A stretch of DNA of 64,000 nucleotides from G963664585 sp963664585 (GCA_963664585.2 CAXXEO010000022.1:1-64000); one strand, 5' to 3'. Shown: positions 35,379 through 44,783, counted from the stretch's first letter. The notes: a model not told the origin generated them from the sequence alone. A program made the numbers and translations.

Positions 35379-36896
35379 ATGGATATCATTGAAACGATCG
35401 ATGGCCATGCATTACGGCATCCAGATAAGCTGGCCCATATCTGGCGCGAGAATACCTTAACTTACGCCCAGCTTTCCCAATGGTCTGATCGGCTTGCAAA
35501 TTATATCACTCAAAAATTCTGCGGCGACCGCTCGCCGGTTATTGTCTATGGGCATAAGCAGAATGAGATGCTTGTAAGTTTTCTCGGTTGCGTGAAAGCT
35601 GGGCATGCTTACATCCCTATCAGCAGTTCGCTACCCACCGACAGGATCAGCGCCATCGTTGAAAGTTCAAAATCAAAATTGATGATCTGCATTGATGATA
35701 TCAGCTCAGACCTTATAGATAACGAAGTTCTGGACTGCAAAGCCCTGTCTGACATTTTTAATTGTGGCTGTGAATTACCGCCCGATAAATCCCATCGTGT
35801 AAAGGAAGACGATGTCTATTATATTATCTACACCTCAGGCAGTACCGGAAAGCCTAAGGGCGTACAGATCACACTGCAAAATCTACACAGTTTTATCAAG
35901 TGGGCGCATACACTTGGCAATCTGCCGTCACGAAAGGACCATGTATTTTTGAATACAGCCCCCTTTTCTTTCGATCTCTCGGTCATGGATCTGTATTTAT
36001 CCCTCTACACCGGCAGCACTCTTTTTTCTACAGATGAAAAAATGATTGCCGATATTAGGGGTCTTTTTGCATTTTTAAATAAATCAAACGCCACAGTATG
36101 CGTATGTACGCCGTCCTTCGCAGACATGTGTCTTGCTGACAGAAGCTTTCACAATGGACTTCTGCCCAGTTTGCAATGCTTTTTGTTCTGCGGGGAGACC
36201 CTCATGAATAAAACGGCTGAAGAGCTTCAAATTCGTTTTCCTAACGCACAGGTTGTTAACCTCTATGGTCCAACTGAGGCGACCGTATCCGTTACCGCCG
36301 TTACGATAGACCATGATGTCTGCACTCACATTTCCCCACTGCCTGTCGGGATTTCAAAAAGCGACTGCGAGATCCTTATCATGGATTCGGTTGGTCAACC
36401 CGTCCAAGAGGGCGAACATGGAGAAATCGTCATCGCAGGTGATAGTGTCAGCATTGGGTACTATGGTAACACCGAGATGACGAATAAGTGTTTTTTTAAT
36501 TGGCATGGCCGGCGGGCATATCGTACAGGTGACGAAGGATATTTAAAAGGTCCGATGCTCTACTACTGTGGACGGCTCGACTTTCAGATTAAGCTAAACG
36601 GGTATCGCATCGAGATCGAGGACATCGAAAATAATATCAGAAGGCTTGACGGTGTAGCGAATGCTACCGTCGTTCCAAGTGTTGTTGGCGGTAAAATTAC
36701 TCACCTTGTTGCATTTGTAATCCCATGCGATATGGATATTGATCGTACTCTCAAGGGTACAATCGCTTTTAAACAAAAGTTGAAAGCATTTTTGCCTGAA
36801 TACATGATCCCGAGAAAGATCGTATTTATGGACAGATTTCCAACGAATACAAACGGAAAAATCGATCGGAAGGCGCTTGCGCGAGAGGTGAAATAG
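35379..36896 (+). CDS. dltA: D-alanine--D-alanyl carrier protein ligase
   Basis: DltA activates D-alanine with ATP and loads it onto DltC. The 505-residue adenylation enzyme has YYIIYTSGSTGKPKGVQIT (P-loop), NTAPFSFDLSVMDLY, LYGPTEATVSVT, YRTGDEGYL and the C-terminal lysine in PTNTNGKIDRKAL. The DltA-like short length and the neighbours dltB, dltC and dltD separate it from other carrier-protein ligases. It starts the five-gene dlt operon, with GGAGATAATT before the ATG. Confidence 0.93.
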   Translation: MDIIETIDGHALRHPDKLAHIWRENTLTYAQLSQWSDRLANYITQKFCGDRSPVIVYGHKQNEMLVSFLGCVKAGHAYIPISSSLPTDRISAIVESSKSKLMICIDDISSDLIDNEVLDCKALSDIFNCGCELPPDKSHRVKEDDVYYIIYTSGSTGKPKGVQITLQNLHSFIKWAHTLGNLPSRKDHVFLNTAPFSFDLSVMDLYLSLYTGSTLFSTDEKMIADIRGLFAFLNKSNATVCVCTPSFADMCLADRSFHNGLLPSLQCFLFCGETLMNKTAEELQIRFPNAQVVNLYGPTEATVSVTAVTIDHDVCTHISPLPVGISKSDCEILIMDSVGQPVQEGEHGEIVIAGDSVSIGYYGNTEMTNKCFFNWHGRRAYRTGDEGYLKGPMLYYCGRLDFQIKLNGYRIEIEDIENNIRRLDGVANATVVPSVVGGKITHLVAFVIPCDMDIDRTLKGTIAFKQKLKAFLPEYMIPRKIVFMDRFPTNTNGKIDRKALAREVK

Positions 36897-36897
36897 G

Positions 36898-38118
36898 GTG
36901 AACCTTATTTCGGTATTAAATGATCTTAACCGTCAATTTCACAATTATATTGCCCATTCTGGTTTTAATTTTGCGCAGTATGGCAGTTACCTTTATCTCT
37001 TTATTCTGGCCGTTATGCTTATACCTGCGGTGATCCTTGGCATACTCAATCTGCGCACAAAATATTATGGGGCGATTATCTCCGTCGGGATGGCAGTACT
37101 GCTTATCAAATTCACGAGGGTAGGGTTAAGATATTTTCTTTTCTTTCTCGTATTTGAGATTATAGTCATTGAGCTTTATAGTTTCATAGCAAGTAAGATT
37201 AAAAACAAATATATTTACTTTTTCTTTTTAGCGCTTAGCATGTCCCCTTTGCTCATCTATAAGGTCGCAGGGCTGTTTCATTCCAATATATTTGGTTTTT
37301 TGGGGCTATCTTACATCAGCTTTAAGGTAATCCAGATGATTATTGAGATTTATGACGGATCAATCAAAAAAGTCAACCTCTTTACGCTTTTCTATTTTTT
37401 AGTCTTTTTCCCGACATTCAGCTCGGGACCGATCGATCGCTACAGGCGCTTTGATGAGGATATTTCTCAAAAGATTGCGCGTAAGGATTACCTTTGCGAC
37501 TACCTGCCCAACGGTATCCGAAAGATCATCATGGGCGTCGGTTACAAATTTGTATTGGCGTATCTTATCAACACATTCTGGCTCACAAAGATCCCCGCCG
37601 AGCACACGTTTTTAAACGTCATCAGCTACATGTATGCCTACAGCTTTTACCTCTTCTTTGACTTTGCGGGGTATAGTAATTTTGCCGTAGGAACCAGCTA
37701 TATTCTCGGTGTAAAGACGCCAGATAACTTTTTCTTACCGTTTTTGAGTATCAATATCAAAGAATTCTGGACGCGATGGCACATATCACTTTCTAAGTGG
37801 TTTGGCGACTATATCTATTCGCGCTTAACGATGAACTTTCTGCGCAAAAAATTATTTAAAGACCGTCACATAGCGGGTTATGTAGCACAAATCATTACAA
37901 TGCTCATTATGGGTATGTGGCATGGGTTAGAACCATTTTACCTGCTCTACGGACTCTATCATGGGGCACTGTTAGTCCTCAATGATCTGTATGAACGCAA
38001 AGCGCCTCTTTTCAAAAAGTACAAAGAGAAATTCTCCTATCAGCTTGTAAGCGTAGCTGTAACGTTTCAACTTGTGTGCTTTGGATTTTTAATCTTTTCA
38101 GGATATTTATTTAAATGA
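36898..38118 (+). CDS. dltB: DltB, MBOAT D-alanyl transferase
   Basis: This 406-residue multi-pass MBOAT protein carries D-alanine from DltC across the membrane step towards teichoic acids. It contains the MBOAT signature region FWTRWHISLSKWFGDYIYSRL and the conserved catalytic His in IMGMWHGLEPFYLLYGLYHGALL. The GTG start at 36898 is one base after the dltA stop and inside its ribosome-site context, so translation is coupled. It is about the family's usual size. Confidence 0.94.
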   Translation: MNLISVLNDLNRQFHNYIAHSGFNFAQYGSYLYLFILAVMLIPAVILGILNLRTKYYGAIISVGMAVLLIKFTRVGLRYFLFFLVFEIIVIELYSFIASKIKNKYIYFFFLALSMSPLLIYKVAGLFHSNIFGFLGLSYISFKVIQMIIEIYDGSIKKVNLFTLFYFLVFFPTFSSGPIDRYRRFDEDISQKIARKDYLCDYLPNGIRKIIMGVGYKFVLAYLINTFWLTKIPAEHTFLNVISYMYAYSFYLFFDFAGYSNFAVGTSYILGVKTPDNFFLPFLSINIKEFWTRWHISLSKWFGDYIYSRLTMNFLRKKLFKDRHIAGYVAQIITMLIMGMWHGLEPFYLLYGLYHGALLVLNDLYERKAPLFKKYKEKFSYQLVSVAVTFQLVCFGFLIFSGYLFK

Positions 38119-38147
38119 TTTTTGCTGTTTGAAAGGACAATTAGATT

Positions 38148-38384
38148 ATGGAAGAAAAGATACTCAAAATACTGGAAGATTTGTTTGACTGCTCTGAAAT
38201 AAGGGACAACCGAGACGTTGACCTTTTTGAGGCAGGATTTCTCGATTCACTGGGCATAGTGTCGTTGCTTGTTGAGCTTGAGAGCGAATTTGGCTTAGTT
38301 CTCCAGCCGACCGATATCGAACGCAAACAGATCTCAAGTGTTGACAACATTATTGCACTTCTTAAATTAAAAGGTGTGTCCTGA
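38148..38384 (+). CDS. dltC: D-alanyl carrier protein
   Basis: A 78-residue acyl-carrier-like protein. The phosphopantetheine serine is in FLDSLGIVSLLVELE, the DltC form of the DSL motif. It follows dltB by 29 bases with GAAAGGA as ribosome site, and its TGA stop overlaps the dltD start (TGATG). Confidence 0.95.
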   Translation: MEEKILKILEDLFDCSEIRDNRDVDLFEAGFLDSLGIVSLLVELESEFGLVLQPTDIERKQISSVDNIIALLKLKGVS

Positions 38385-39562
38385 TGAAAGCGTGGCACAA
38401 TTTAATTCTATGTTTCGCCGTATTCGGTCTTTTCTGGATGGGGTTCGATAAGTATCTCACGAAATCAATCAGCGAGGGTTATAACTTTGCAATTAACGAC
38501 GACTATGGAATTGTGACAAAAGATAAAGGGATCATTTTGCAGCAAACATCGATTGACAAAGGTGACATTGAACTCTTTGGCACATCCGAACTCGCTTCTT
38601 ATGTCAAACAAAACCCGCGAAGTTTTTTTCCGATTAAGCAAATGCCGCACATGACCAACATCATTGGCCGCGCCGGCGTTTTAAGTTTGGAACATTCACT
38701 AAACGTGTCGGCTTTGGATTTTTCAAAAAATCAGAAGGTCGTATACCTTGTTTCTTTTTCATGGTTTACTCTTCATTCTGTTGATTCTCCTACATTTTAC
38801 GCAAATTTCTCCAAATATAAGTTCTATCAATATATGGCAGATCCCACCGTACCAGACGACGAAAAAATATATATGGCGTCAAAGGTCGGCTTACTGATAC
38901 AAGACTATAAAAACACTGATGACCTGGACGCATGGTGCTATGCTAGACTTTGCGGAGCATTTCCGTCCCAATTTAAGACTATACAGACGGTATCCCGCCC
39001 CTATCTGATGCTAGAGAACGCTATTCTTGAATTAAGGGACAAAGCCCAGTCTTTCGTATATCTCAAGCAGCAGAAGCCCTTTGAACAAAAAGAACTCAAA
39101 GATATTAACTGGGAAAATGAAAACGTAATCGCCGAGCAACAGGGCAAAAATACAATTCATGACCCTCGCTTTTATTTTGACGACGGTTATAAAAACTATA
39201 TGTCGGATAAAATAGACGCTCAGCAAAATTCGCAAATCAGAAATCCTAATTTAATTTATAGCAAAGAATATGAATATTTTTTATTTTTCTTAAGAACCTG
39301 CAAGCGCAAAAACATCAAGCCATTGATCGTCATTCAATCAGTCAATGGTAGATACTATGATTATTTGGGTGTAACCAAAGCTGAGAGAGATGGAGTATAT
39401 CAAAGGCTAAGCACGATGGCTAATGATTACGGCTTTACAGCTTTAAATATGTCAGATCTGGAATACACACCATATGCGTTTTATGATGCGTGGCATCTTG
39501 GCTGGAAGGGGTGGATCTATGTCGATCAAAAAATTACAGAATATTTTAATTCAAATAGCTAA
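38384..39562 (+). CDS. dltD: DltD-like D-alanyl transfer protein
   Basis: This 392-residue protein has an N-terminal membrane anchor (LILCFAVFGLFWMGF) and an SGNH-like extracellular domain. The serine is in ELFGTSELAS, and the late Asp/His pair is in FYDAWHLGWKGW. DltD takes part in the last step of D-alanylation of lipoteichoic acid outside the membrane. The sequence is fairly divergent from Bacillus DltD, so assignment rests on fold motifs and operon position. Confidence 0.9.
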   Translation: MKAWHNLILCFAVFGLFWMGFDKYLTKSISEGYNFAINDDYGIVTKDKGIILQQTSIDKGDIELFGTSELASYVKQNPRSFFPIKQMPHMTNIIGRAGVLSLEHSLNVSALDFSKNQKVVYLVSFSWFTLHSVDSPTFYANFSKYKFYQYMADPTVPDDEKIYMASKVGLLIQDYKNTDDLDAWCYARLCGAFPSQFKTIQTVSRPYLMLENAILELRDKAQSFVYLKQQKPFEQKELKDINWENENVIAEQQGKNTIHDPRFYFDDGYKNYMSDKIDAQQNSQIRNPNLIYSKEYEYFLFFLRTCKRKNIKPLIVIQSVNGRYYDYLGVTKAERDGVYQRLSTMANDYGFTALNMSDLEYTPYAFYDAWHLGWKGWIYVDQKITEYFNSNS

Positions 39563-39668
39563 CGGACCTATTGGTGGACTCATTTTAGGAGCATTTTTGA
39601 TCGGGGCACTGCTCATTTGCATTTTTTCAGACAATATCGAAATACCGTTTATCTATCAGCAATTTTAG
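39519..39668 (+). CDS. dltX: DltX-like microprotein
   Basis: This 49-residue protein starts MSIKKLQNILIQIANGP, has one membrane helix (GGLILGAFLIGALLICIF) and ends EIPFIYQQF. The C-terminal FxYxxF motif is the hallmark of DltX, whose tyrosine has been described as a D-alanyl acceptor between DltB and DltD. DltX is usually encoded before dltA, but here it overlaps the last 44 bases of dltD in another frame. AAGGGGTGG is upstream of the ATG. It is short, but motif, helix and context agree. Confidence 0.78.
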   Translation: MSIKKLQNILIQIANGPIGGLILGAFLIGALLICIFSDNIEIPFIYQQF

Positions 39669-39706
39669 TATAAATATTTAAACATCCATTTTTATTTTCA
39701 GTTCGT

Positions 39707-39745
39707 AAAGGCAGCCAAAATTTATTTTGGCTGCCTTTATTTTGT
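39707..39745 (+). terminator. Terminator of the dlt operon
   Basis: AAAGGCAGCCAAAA/TTTTGGCTGCCTTT followed by ATTTTG, 38 bases after dltX. Confidence 0.82.
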
Positions 39746-39778
39746 CTTAGGGGATTTGTATTACAGTTTCTCTAGGTA

Positions 39779-39888
39779 CTGATACTATTTCTTTTTAAAA
39801 AACAACTAATTTTATATCTATTTCTTCCCGCTACAGGCGGGAAGAAATAGATATGCTTTATTGCCTTTTCATATGAAATTAGTATCAG
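39779..39888. repeat. Second palindromic repeat family, long copy
   Basis: This 110-bp element has ends CTGATACTATTTC and GAAATTAGTATCAG (imperfect inverted repeat). Its centre is a perfect stem TATCTATTTCTTCCCGC/GCGGGAAGAAATAGATA interrupted by TACAG. The second copy, at 51571, lacks the central 40 bp. The GC-rich centre resembles the core of the 102-bp family, but the arms are unrelated. Confidence 0.8.
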
Positions 39889-40039
39889 TTGTATAAACGT
39901 GACATCTGTATTGAGTTTGAATATGAAATGACGTATACTTTTTAAAAGTAGGGTTGTATGATCGTAATTTATGAGACTCGGAATGGCAGCAACTGTCAGA
40001 TTGACTGAAGGTAAACATGCAACGAAAGAGGGCCGCGAT

Positions 40040-41221
40040 ATGAAAGAAAATCTGTTAAAATCAGCGCTGGCTGTTGAGCAGGAAATGCTCGAATGGAGAC
40101 GCTGGCTTCACCAGAATCCTGAGCTTTCATTTCAAGAAGTGAAAACAAGCGCGTTTATTGAAGAAAAATTGCGATCGTTTAATATTGAGGTTAGCCGCCC
40201 AACTGTCACAGGTGTCATCGGCAGGCTTAAGGGTGCCAAATCAGGACGTGTTATTGGTATTCGGGCAGATATTGACGCACTGCCTATGCAGGAGGAGACC
40301 GACCTTGCCTTTGCATCTCTGAATGCGGGCGTCATGCATTCCTGTGGGCATGATGGCCATACTGCCATTCTGCTTGCGGCTGCCAAGCTGCTCAGCGGAA
40401 TGCGCGATCAAATACAAGGGGAAATCCGTTTCATTTTCCAGCATGCTGAGGAACTTCCGCCGGGAGGTGCTGCCGAAATGGTGAAGTCAGGTGTTGCAGA
40501 TGGTGTAGACGCTATGTACGGGCTCCATTTATCTTCGGCCTTTCCCACAGGAGTATTTGGACTAAGGGTTGGTGCGTTGACATCAGCAACCGACCGTTTC
40601 GATATCGTCATCCAAGGAAAGGGAGGTCATTCTGCTTTTCCCGAGCAGTGCGTCGATCCTGTCATTACCGGAGCACAGGTAATTACTGCTTTGCAAACGG
40701 TCATATCAAGAAATACGGCGGCGATTGATATGGCAGTTTTGTCCGCTTGCCATGTCAGAGCGGGAAACGCCTATAATATTATCCCGAATACAATGGAAAT
40801 TTCCGGATCGGTACGCACATTCAGTGAACTGGTGCGGGCGGCTGTTCCACAGCAGATTGAACGGATTGTTAGTGGAACAACGCAGGCGGCAGGCGCAGAG
40901 TATACTTTTCAGTATTCACTGGGTTACGACTCGGTGATCAATGATCAAGCGCTTACCAGTCAGGTGGAAGACCTGATTCTCAAAAGCTACGGAGAAGCTC
41001 ACAGGATACACATCCAGCCGTTGATGCACGGCGAAGGTTTTTCTGCATTCCTGGCTAAATGCCCCGGATGCTTTTTGGAGCTTGGCTCCGGAAATGCCGA
41101 AAAAGGCTGCGACCGGCCTCATCATAACCCACAATACCGGATGGATGAAGAAGCAATGGTCTATGGTGTAGATTATTACCTGCGGCTGGCCGAACTATTA
41201 TTGATGGACAAGAAAAAGTGA
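40040..41221 (+). CDS. M20-family amidohydrolase (hippurate hydrolase-like)
   Basis: This 393-residue metallo-amidohydrolase of the M20D/HipO/IAA-amino-acid hydrolase group has metal ligands in MHSCGHDGHTA, the acid in FQHAEELPPGG and a late His in LMHGEGFSAF, plus the dimerisation domain in between. It probably hydrolyses N-acyl amino acids or similar amides. The exact substrate is unknown. ATG 40040 with an upstream GAGGG is chosen, since the longer frame from 39971 lacks a ribosome site. It is a single-gene unit. Confidence 0.9.
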   Translation: MKENLLKSALAVEQEMLEWRRWLHQNPELSFQEVKTSAFIEEKLRSFNIEVSRPTVTGVIGRLKGAKSGRVIGIRADIDALPMQEETDLAFASLNAGVMHSCGHDGHTAILLAAAKLLSGMRDQIQGEIRFIFQHAEELPPGGAAEMVKSGVADGVDAMYGLHLSSAFPTGVFGLRVGALTSATDRFDIVIQGKGGHSAFPEQCVDPVITGAQVITALQTVISRNTAAIDMAVLSACHVRAGNAYNIIPNTMEISGSVRTFSELVRAAVPQQIERIVSGTTQAAGAEYTFQYSLGYDSVINDQALTSQVEDLILKSYGEAHRIHIQPLMHGEGFSAFLAKCPGCFLELGSGNAEKGCDRPHHNPQYRMDEEAMVYGVDYYLRLAELLLMDKKK

Positions 41222-41296
41222 GCATAACCCGTGGCAAAAGCCAACATTTGTTTCGTTCTCTTTACTTGACTCTTAAATATCATGGTCCTGTTGATA

Positions 41297-41323
41297 AAAC
41301 CAACGGATTGATTCCGTTGGTTT
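41297..41323 (+). terminator. Hairpin after the M20 gene
   Basis: AAACCAACGG/CCGTTGGTTT with little T-run, 75 bases after the stop. A weak terminator or processing site. Confidence 0.5.
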
Positions 41324-41479
41324 CATATAAGCCAGTTTTTAGTGTTTATAAAGAGCAGATTTTTTGGCAAGAACATTATTTTTTGCCTGTTAGTCAAAAA
41401 CAGTTGTTTTTAGAAGAATGATGAAGCGGGTATAAGTATGATATAATTTATTCGAGCAACTGCTAACATATCAATTTTT

Positions 41480-41511
41480 AAAGGAGGTGCTTTAGGGCAT
41501 CTCCTTTATTA
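41480..41511 (+). terminator. Terminator-like hairpin
   Basis: AAAGGAGGTGC pairs with GCATCTCCTTT and is followed by ATT, without an associated gene. Between 41324 and 41480 nothing coding is convincing. Confidence 0.6.
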
Positions 41512-41525
41512 TGCTAGACCAAACC

Positions 41526-41631
41526 TATAGGTGATTAACTTGAAAACAAGCTTGTGATTTCTTCCCCCGCCGAAGGCGGGGAAAGAAAATGACGTTTTAA
41601 CTATAGCCAGTTTTTAAGTTGATTGGCTATA
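41526..41631 (-). repeat. 102-bp hairpin element, copy 8 (minus orientation)
   Basis: Same family as 8556, inverted. In family orientation the loop is TTC. The stem has one changed base (GGGGAAAG instead of GGGGGAAG). TA flanks both sides. Confidence 0.9.
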
Positions 41632-41752
41632 TATTGCCACAGACAACAGGGGAGACAAAGGCAAAAGTTTAAACAACTTAAATAATTCTTAAGGTAATAG
41701 CTGCTGTGTTTTTAATAAATGAATCCTTATAATAGTATCGGAGGGTGAACAA

Positions 41753-42466
41753 ATGTATAAAATATTGATTTGCGACGACGAAAAAGATATTGTTACAGCT
41801 TTGAAAATTTATCTGTCAGCCGAAGGATATGAAACTGTCGAGGCCTATAATGGGAAAGAAGCGCTGCATATTATAGGCGGTTCGGATATCCATCTGATTC
41901 TTATGGATATCATGATGCCGGGACTTGACGGGATTACCACAACAGCCCGACTGAGAGAAGAGTACAATATTCCCGTGATTTTTTTAACAGCAAAGAGCGA
42001 GGATACGGATAAAGTGTTGGGGCTTAACATAGGTGCTGATGATTACATCACAAAACCATTTAACCCCGTGGAGTTGCTTGCCCGCGTCAAGGCACAACTT
42101 CGGCGTTATACTAATCTGGGCGGTATGGCAAAAAGTGAAAATATACTTTGTATTGGCGGAATCGAGCTTGACGATCGTGAAAAAAAAGTAACACTTGACG
42201 GTGAGCCAGTTTCACTCACCCCTACTGAATATGAAATATTAAAGTTATTACTAGAAAACCCGGGAAAAGTATTTTCCTCTGCGCAAATTTATAACCGCGT
42301 TTGGAATGATCATGCATACAAAGCAGAAGCTACGGTTGCGGTACATATTCGGCATCTGCGCGAAAAACTGGAAATAAACCCCGCTGAGCCAAGGGTTCTA
42401 AAAGTGGTTTGGGGACAGGGGTATAAAATTGAACGGGGAAAAAATGATGAAAAAAATACAATATAG
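41753..42466 (+). CDS. OmpR/PhoB-family response regulator (VanR-like)
   Basis: This 237-residue regulator has a receiver domain (ICDDEKD, phospho-acceptor Asp in LILMDIMMPGLDG, FLTAKSEDTDKV, TKPFNPVELLARV) and a winged-helix output domain (SLTPTEYEILKLLLENPGKVFSSAQIYNRVW...AVHIRHLREKLE). It resembles VanR-type regulators of cell-envelope genes. The stop overlaps the histidine kinase start. GGAGGGTGAAC precedes the ATG. Target genes are unknown, and the dlt operon is a candidate. Confidence 0.94.
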   Translation: MYKILICDDEKDIVTALKIYLSAEGYETVEAYNGKEALHIIGGSDIHLILMDIMMPGLDGITTTARLREEYNIPVIFLTAKSEDTDKVLGLNIGADDYITKPFNPVELLARVKAQLRRYTNLGGMAKSENILCIGGIELDDREKKVTLDGEPVSLTPTEYEILKLLLENPGKVFSSAQIYNRVWNDHAYKAEATVAVHIRHLREKLEINPAEPRVLKVVWGQGYKIERGKNDEKNTI

Positions 42467-44357
42467 CCTTACAGTGAAAATACTGACGGCCATTCTTTTT
42501 GTTTTGTTTCTTTCGGTAGCTGTTGTTTCAACAGCAAGCTCAATTTATATGGCAGACGAAGGGTATTATGACCCACATAGTCTTTCTTTTTTTGATACCG
42601 CTTTATGTGCCCAGACCACTCAAAGTTATGCCGATGACATATACTACAGCTATTTGTATTTATCACAAAGGGCGGATCCGTCCACTGAAGATGAGTTTCA
42701 ACTCAAGCAGTATCAAAGTAAATATGCAAAAGAAAACACTAATTTTTTCTTCACCGTGACCGATGAAGAGGAAAATATTCTTCTCACCAATTTTGAAGAG
42801 CAGGATTACGGGACACAAAAGTCATATAGTTACAACCATGACAATGGAATGTATGACGAAACGTATACTCTCAGCGCCTATGTCAAAAAATCGATAACCG
42901 CAGATGACAACTATCGCACAACATACGAGATTTTCAATCTACTCTTTTCTATGCGGTATATCAGTATTACGGCCGCTGCTTTGTCAGCTCTGGTTGCTCT
43001 TTTGTTGTTTATTTTCCTTTTGTGCATGGCGGGTCACAGAAAAGGTGAAGAGGGAATTGTATTAAGTGCCCAGGACAAGATACCACTTGACTTGTACATC
43101 GCGGGTATTATTACTGTTTTGTTATTATTGGTTAATATCAGTATATCATTCTTTGGGATGAGTTATATCGTTGAGGTTGTTTATGTCATGGTGTGTACCA
43201 TTGCCGTGGAGACTCTGGCTCTTGCGCTAAGTATGACCCTTGCCGCACGATTGAAGGCAGGGAAATGGTGGGAAAACACAGTTATTTACCGGTTATTTCA
43301 TCTTTATTACAAATTCTCGCGCTATATCAACAAATTAATATGCGATGTAATTGCAAACCTACCACTTCTATGGAAAACGGTTTCAATATTTACAGCGTAC
43401 CTGTTTGTAAACGGCTTTTTGGTTATCCTTCTTTTTTCGACGCACGGAGAATTTTTCATTTTCTTACTGGGGCTCTTGTTTAACATGGCCGCACTATTGG
43501 GATTATGCTTTGTATCGCTTAAGATGCACAAGCTGAAATGCGGAGGCAAAAAAATAGCCGATGGTGATTATAATAGTAAAATTGACACAAAGTACATGTT
43601 TTGGGACTTAAAAACGCACGCGGAAAGCCTCAACAACATTGGGCGTGGCATGTCAAAGGCGGTTGAGGAACGACTGAAGAGTGAACGCTTAAAAACAGAG
43701 CTTATTACCAATGTTTCACATGATATCAAAACACCTCTGACCTCTATTGTGAATTACGTTGACCTTCTTAAAAAAGAAAATATTGAAAACGAAAGTGCAA
43801 TAGAATACATTGCGGTTCTGGACAGACAATCGGCTAGGCTGAAGAAGCTGATAGAAGATCTGATGGAAGCGTCAAAGGCGTCTACCGGCAATTTAACAGT
43901 CAATACAGCTCGAACGGATATCGTTGAGCTTTTAAACCAGTCTGTCGGCGAGTACATTGAACGTTTCGCCGCAAGCAGCTTGGAGACAATTATCCGAACC
44001 CCTCAAAAAGAGGTCGCAATTCTTGCTGATGGAAGGCTTTTGTGGAGAGTTTTCGATAATCTCCTCAACAATATCTGCAAGTATTCACAGGCAAATACAA
44101 GAGTATATCTTGATATTGACATCATCTCAAGCAAAGTAATGATCACCTTTAAGAACATTTCAAGTTATTCACTTAACATAACTACCGATGAGCTGCTTGA
44201 GCGCTTCGTGCGGGGAGACAGCTCGCGTGCGACCGAAGGCAGCGGTTTAGGATTATCGATTGCAAAGAGTCTCACTGAGCTTCAAAAAGGCAACTTCGAT
44301 TTATCGGTTGATGGCGATTTGTTCAAAGTAGTGATCAACTTTGACAGTATTACCTAA
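42444..44357 (+). CDS. Sensor histidine kinase
   Basis: This 637-residue membrane kinase partners the regulator before it. It has an N-terminal membrane helix, an extracytoplasmic region of about 120 residues, several further helices in the middle (an unusually large membrane section), a HAMP-like linker, then the H-box NVSHDIKTPLTSIVNYVDLL, an N-box FDNLLNNICKYSQ and the G-box GSGLGLSIAKS. The start is ATG 42444 or 42447, inside the end of the regulator gene. A repeat copy follows 29 bases after the stop and before the terminator. Confidence 0.92.
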   Translation: MMKKIQYSLTVKILTAILFVLFLSVAVVSTASSIYMADEGYYDPHSLSFFDTALCAQTTQSYADDIYYSYLYLSQRADPSTEDEFQLKQYQSKYAKENTNFFFTVTDEEENILLTNFEEQDYGTQKSYSYNHDNGMYDETYTLSAYVKKSITADDNYRTTYEIFNLLFSMRYISITAAALSALVALLLFIFLLCMAGHRKGEEGIVLSAQDKIPLDLYIAGIITVLLLLVNISISFFGMSYIVEVVYVMVCTIAVETLALALSMTLAARLKAGKWWENTVIYRLFHLYYKFSRYINKLICDVIANLPLLWKTVSIFTAYLFVNGFLVILLFSTHGEFFIFLLGLLFNMAALLGLCFVSLKMHKLKCGGKKIADGDYNSKIDTKYMFWDLKTHAESLNNIGRGMSKAVEERLKSERLKTELITNVSHDIKTPLTSIVNYVDLLKKENIENESAIEYIAVLDRQSARLKKLIEDLMEASKASTGNLTVNTARTDIVELLNQSVGEYIERFAASSLETIIRTPQKEVAILADGRLLWRVFDNLLNNICKYSQANTRVYLDIDIISSKVMITFKNISSYSLNITTDELLERFVRGDSSRATEGSGLGLSIAKSLTELQKGNFDLSVDGDLFKVVINFDSIT

Positions 44358-44386
44358 AAGAAAACGCAATAACAGAATAGACCTGT

Positions 44387-44492
44387 TATAGCCAATTAAC
44401 TTAAGAACTGGCTATATATAAAACGTCATTTTCTTCCCCCGCCTTCGGCGGGGGAAGAAATCACAAGCTTGTCTTCAAATTAATCAACTATA
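44387..44492 (+). repeat. 102-bp hairpin element, copy 9
   Basis: Same family as 8556, loop TTC. It lies between the kinase stop and that operon's terminator, so it is part of the mRNA. Two bases of the right arm differ (GTCTTCAAAT). Confidence 0.92.
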
Positions 44493-44493
44493 A

Positions 44494-44532
44494 AAAACCA
44501 CTGGAGTAAATTCAGTGGTTTTGTCTTTTTTC
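44494..44532 (+). terminator. Terminator of the two-component operon
   Basis: AAACCACTG/CAGTGGTTTTGTCTTTTTT, directly after repeat copy 9. Confidence 0.85.
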
Positions 44533-44783
44533 ATATTTAAGATACGGTTATAGACAATGAGCAGTGGATCAGCCCGTTACAAGGCTAGAAAGAGAGACGG
44601 TTGTGAGGAAGTAGTGACATGCGGAACGGCCTCATGAATCCCGACATAAGATACATAAAGGACGGTACAATGAGGAGCTTGCAGAAGAACAGTACAAGTA
44701 AAGAAGCAAATTTGATTGCTGTCCCTTTTCAGAAAAAGTCGGTGTGTAGTTTACCGTTTAATTAGAAATGAAGGAGCAAAGAT
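44533..44783. other. Upstream region of the lysis pair
   Basis: These 250 bp have no complete gene. They have a more even base composition than other spacers here and short open fragments, and could be the remains of phage DNA upstream of the holin gene. Confidence 0.35.

Noticed and set aside
41218..41421. 67-codon open frame after the M20 gene
   Set aside because: It starts inside the end of the M20 gene, runs through a hairpin and lacks a ribosome site.
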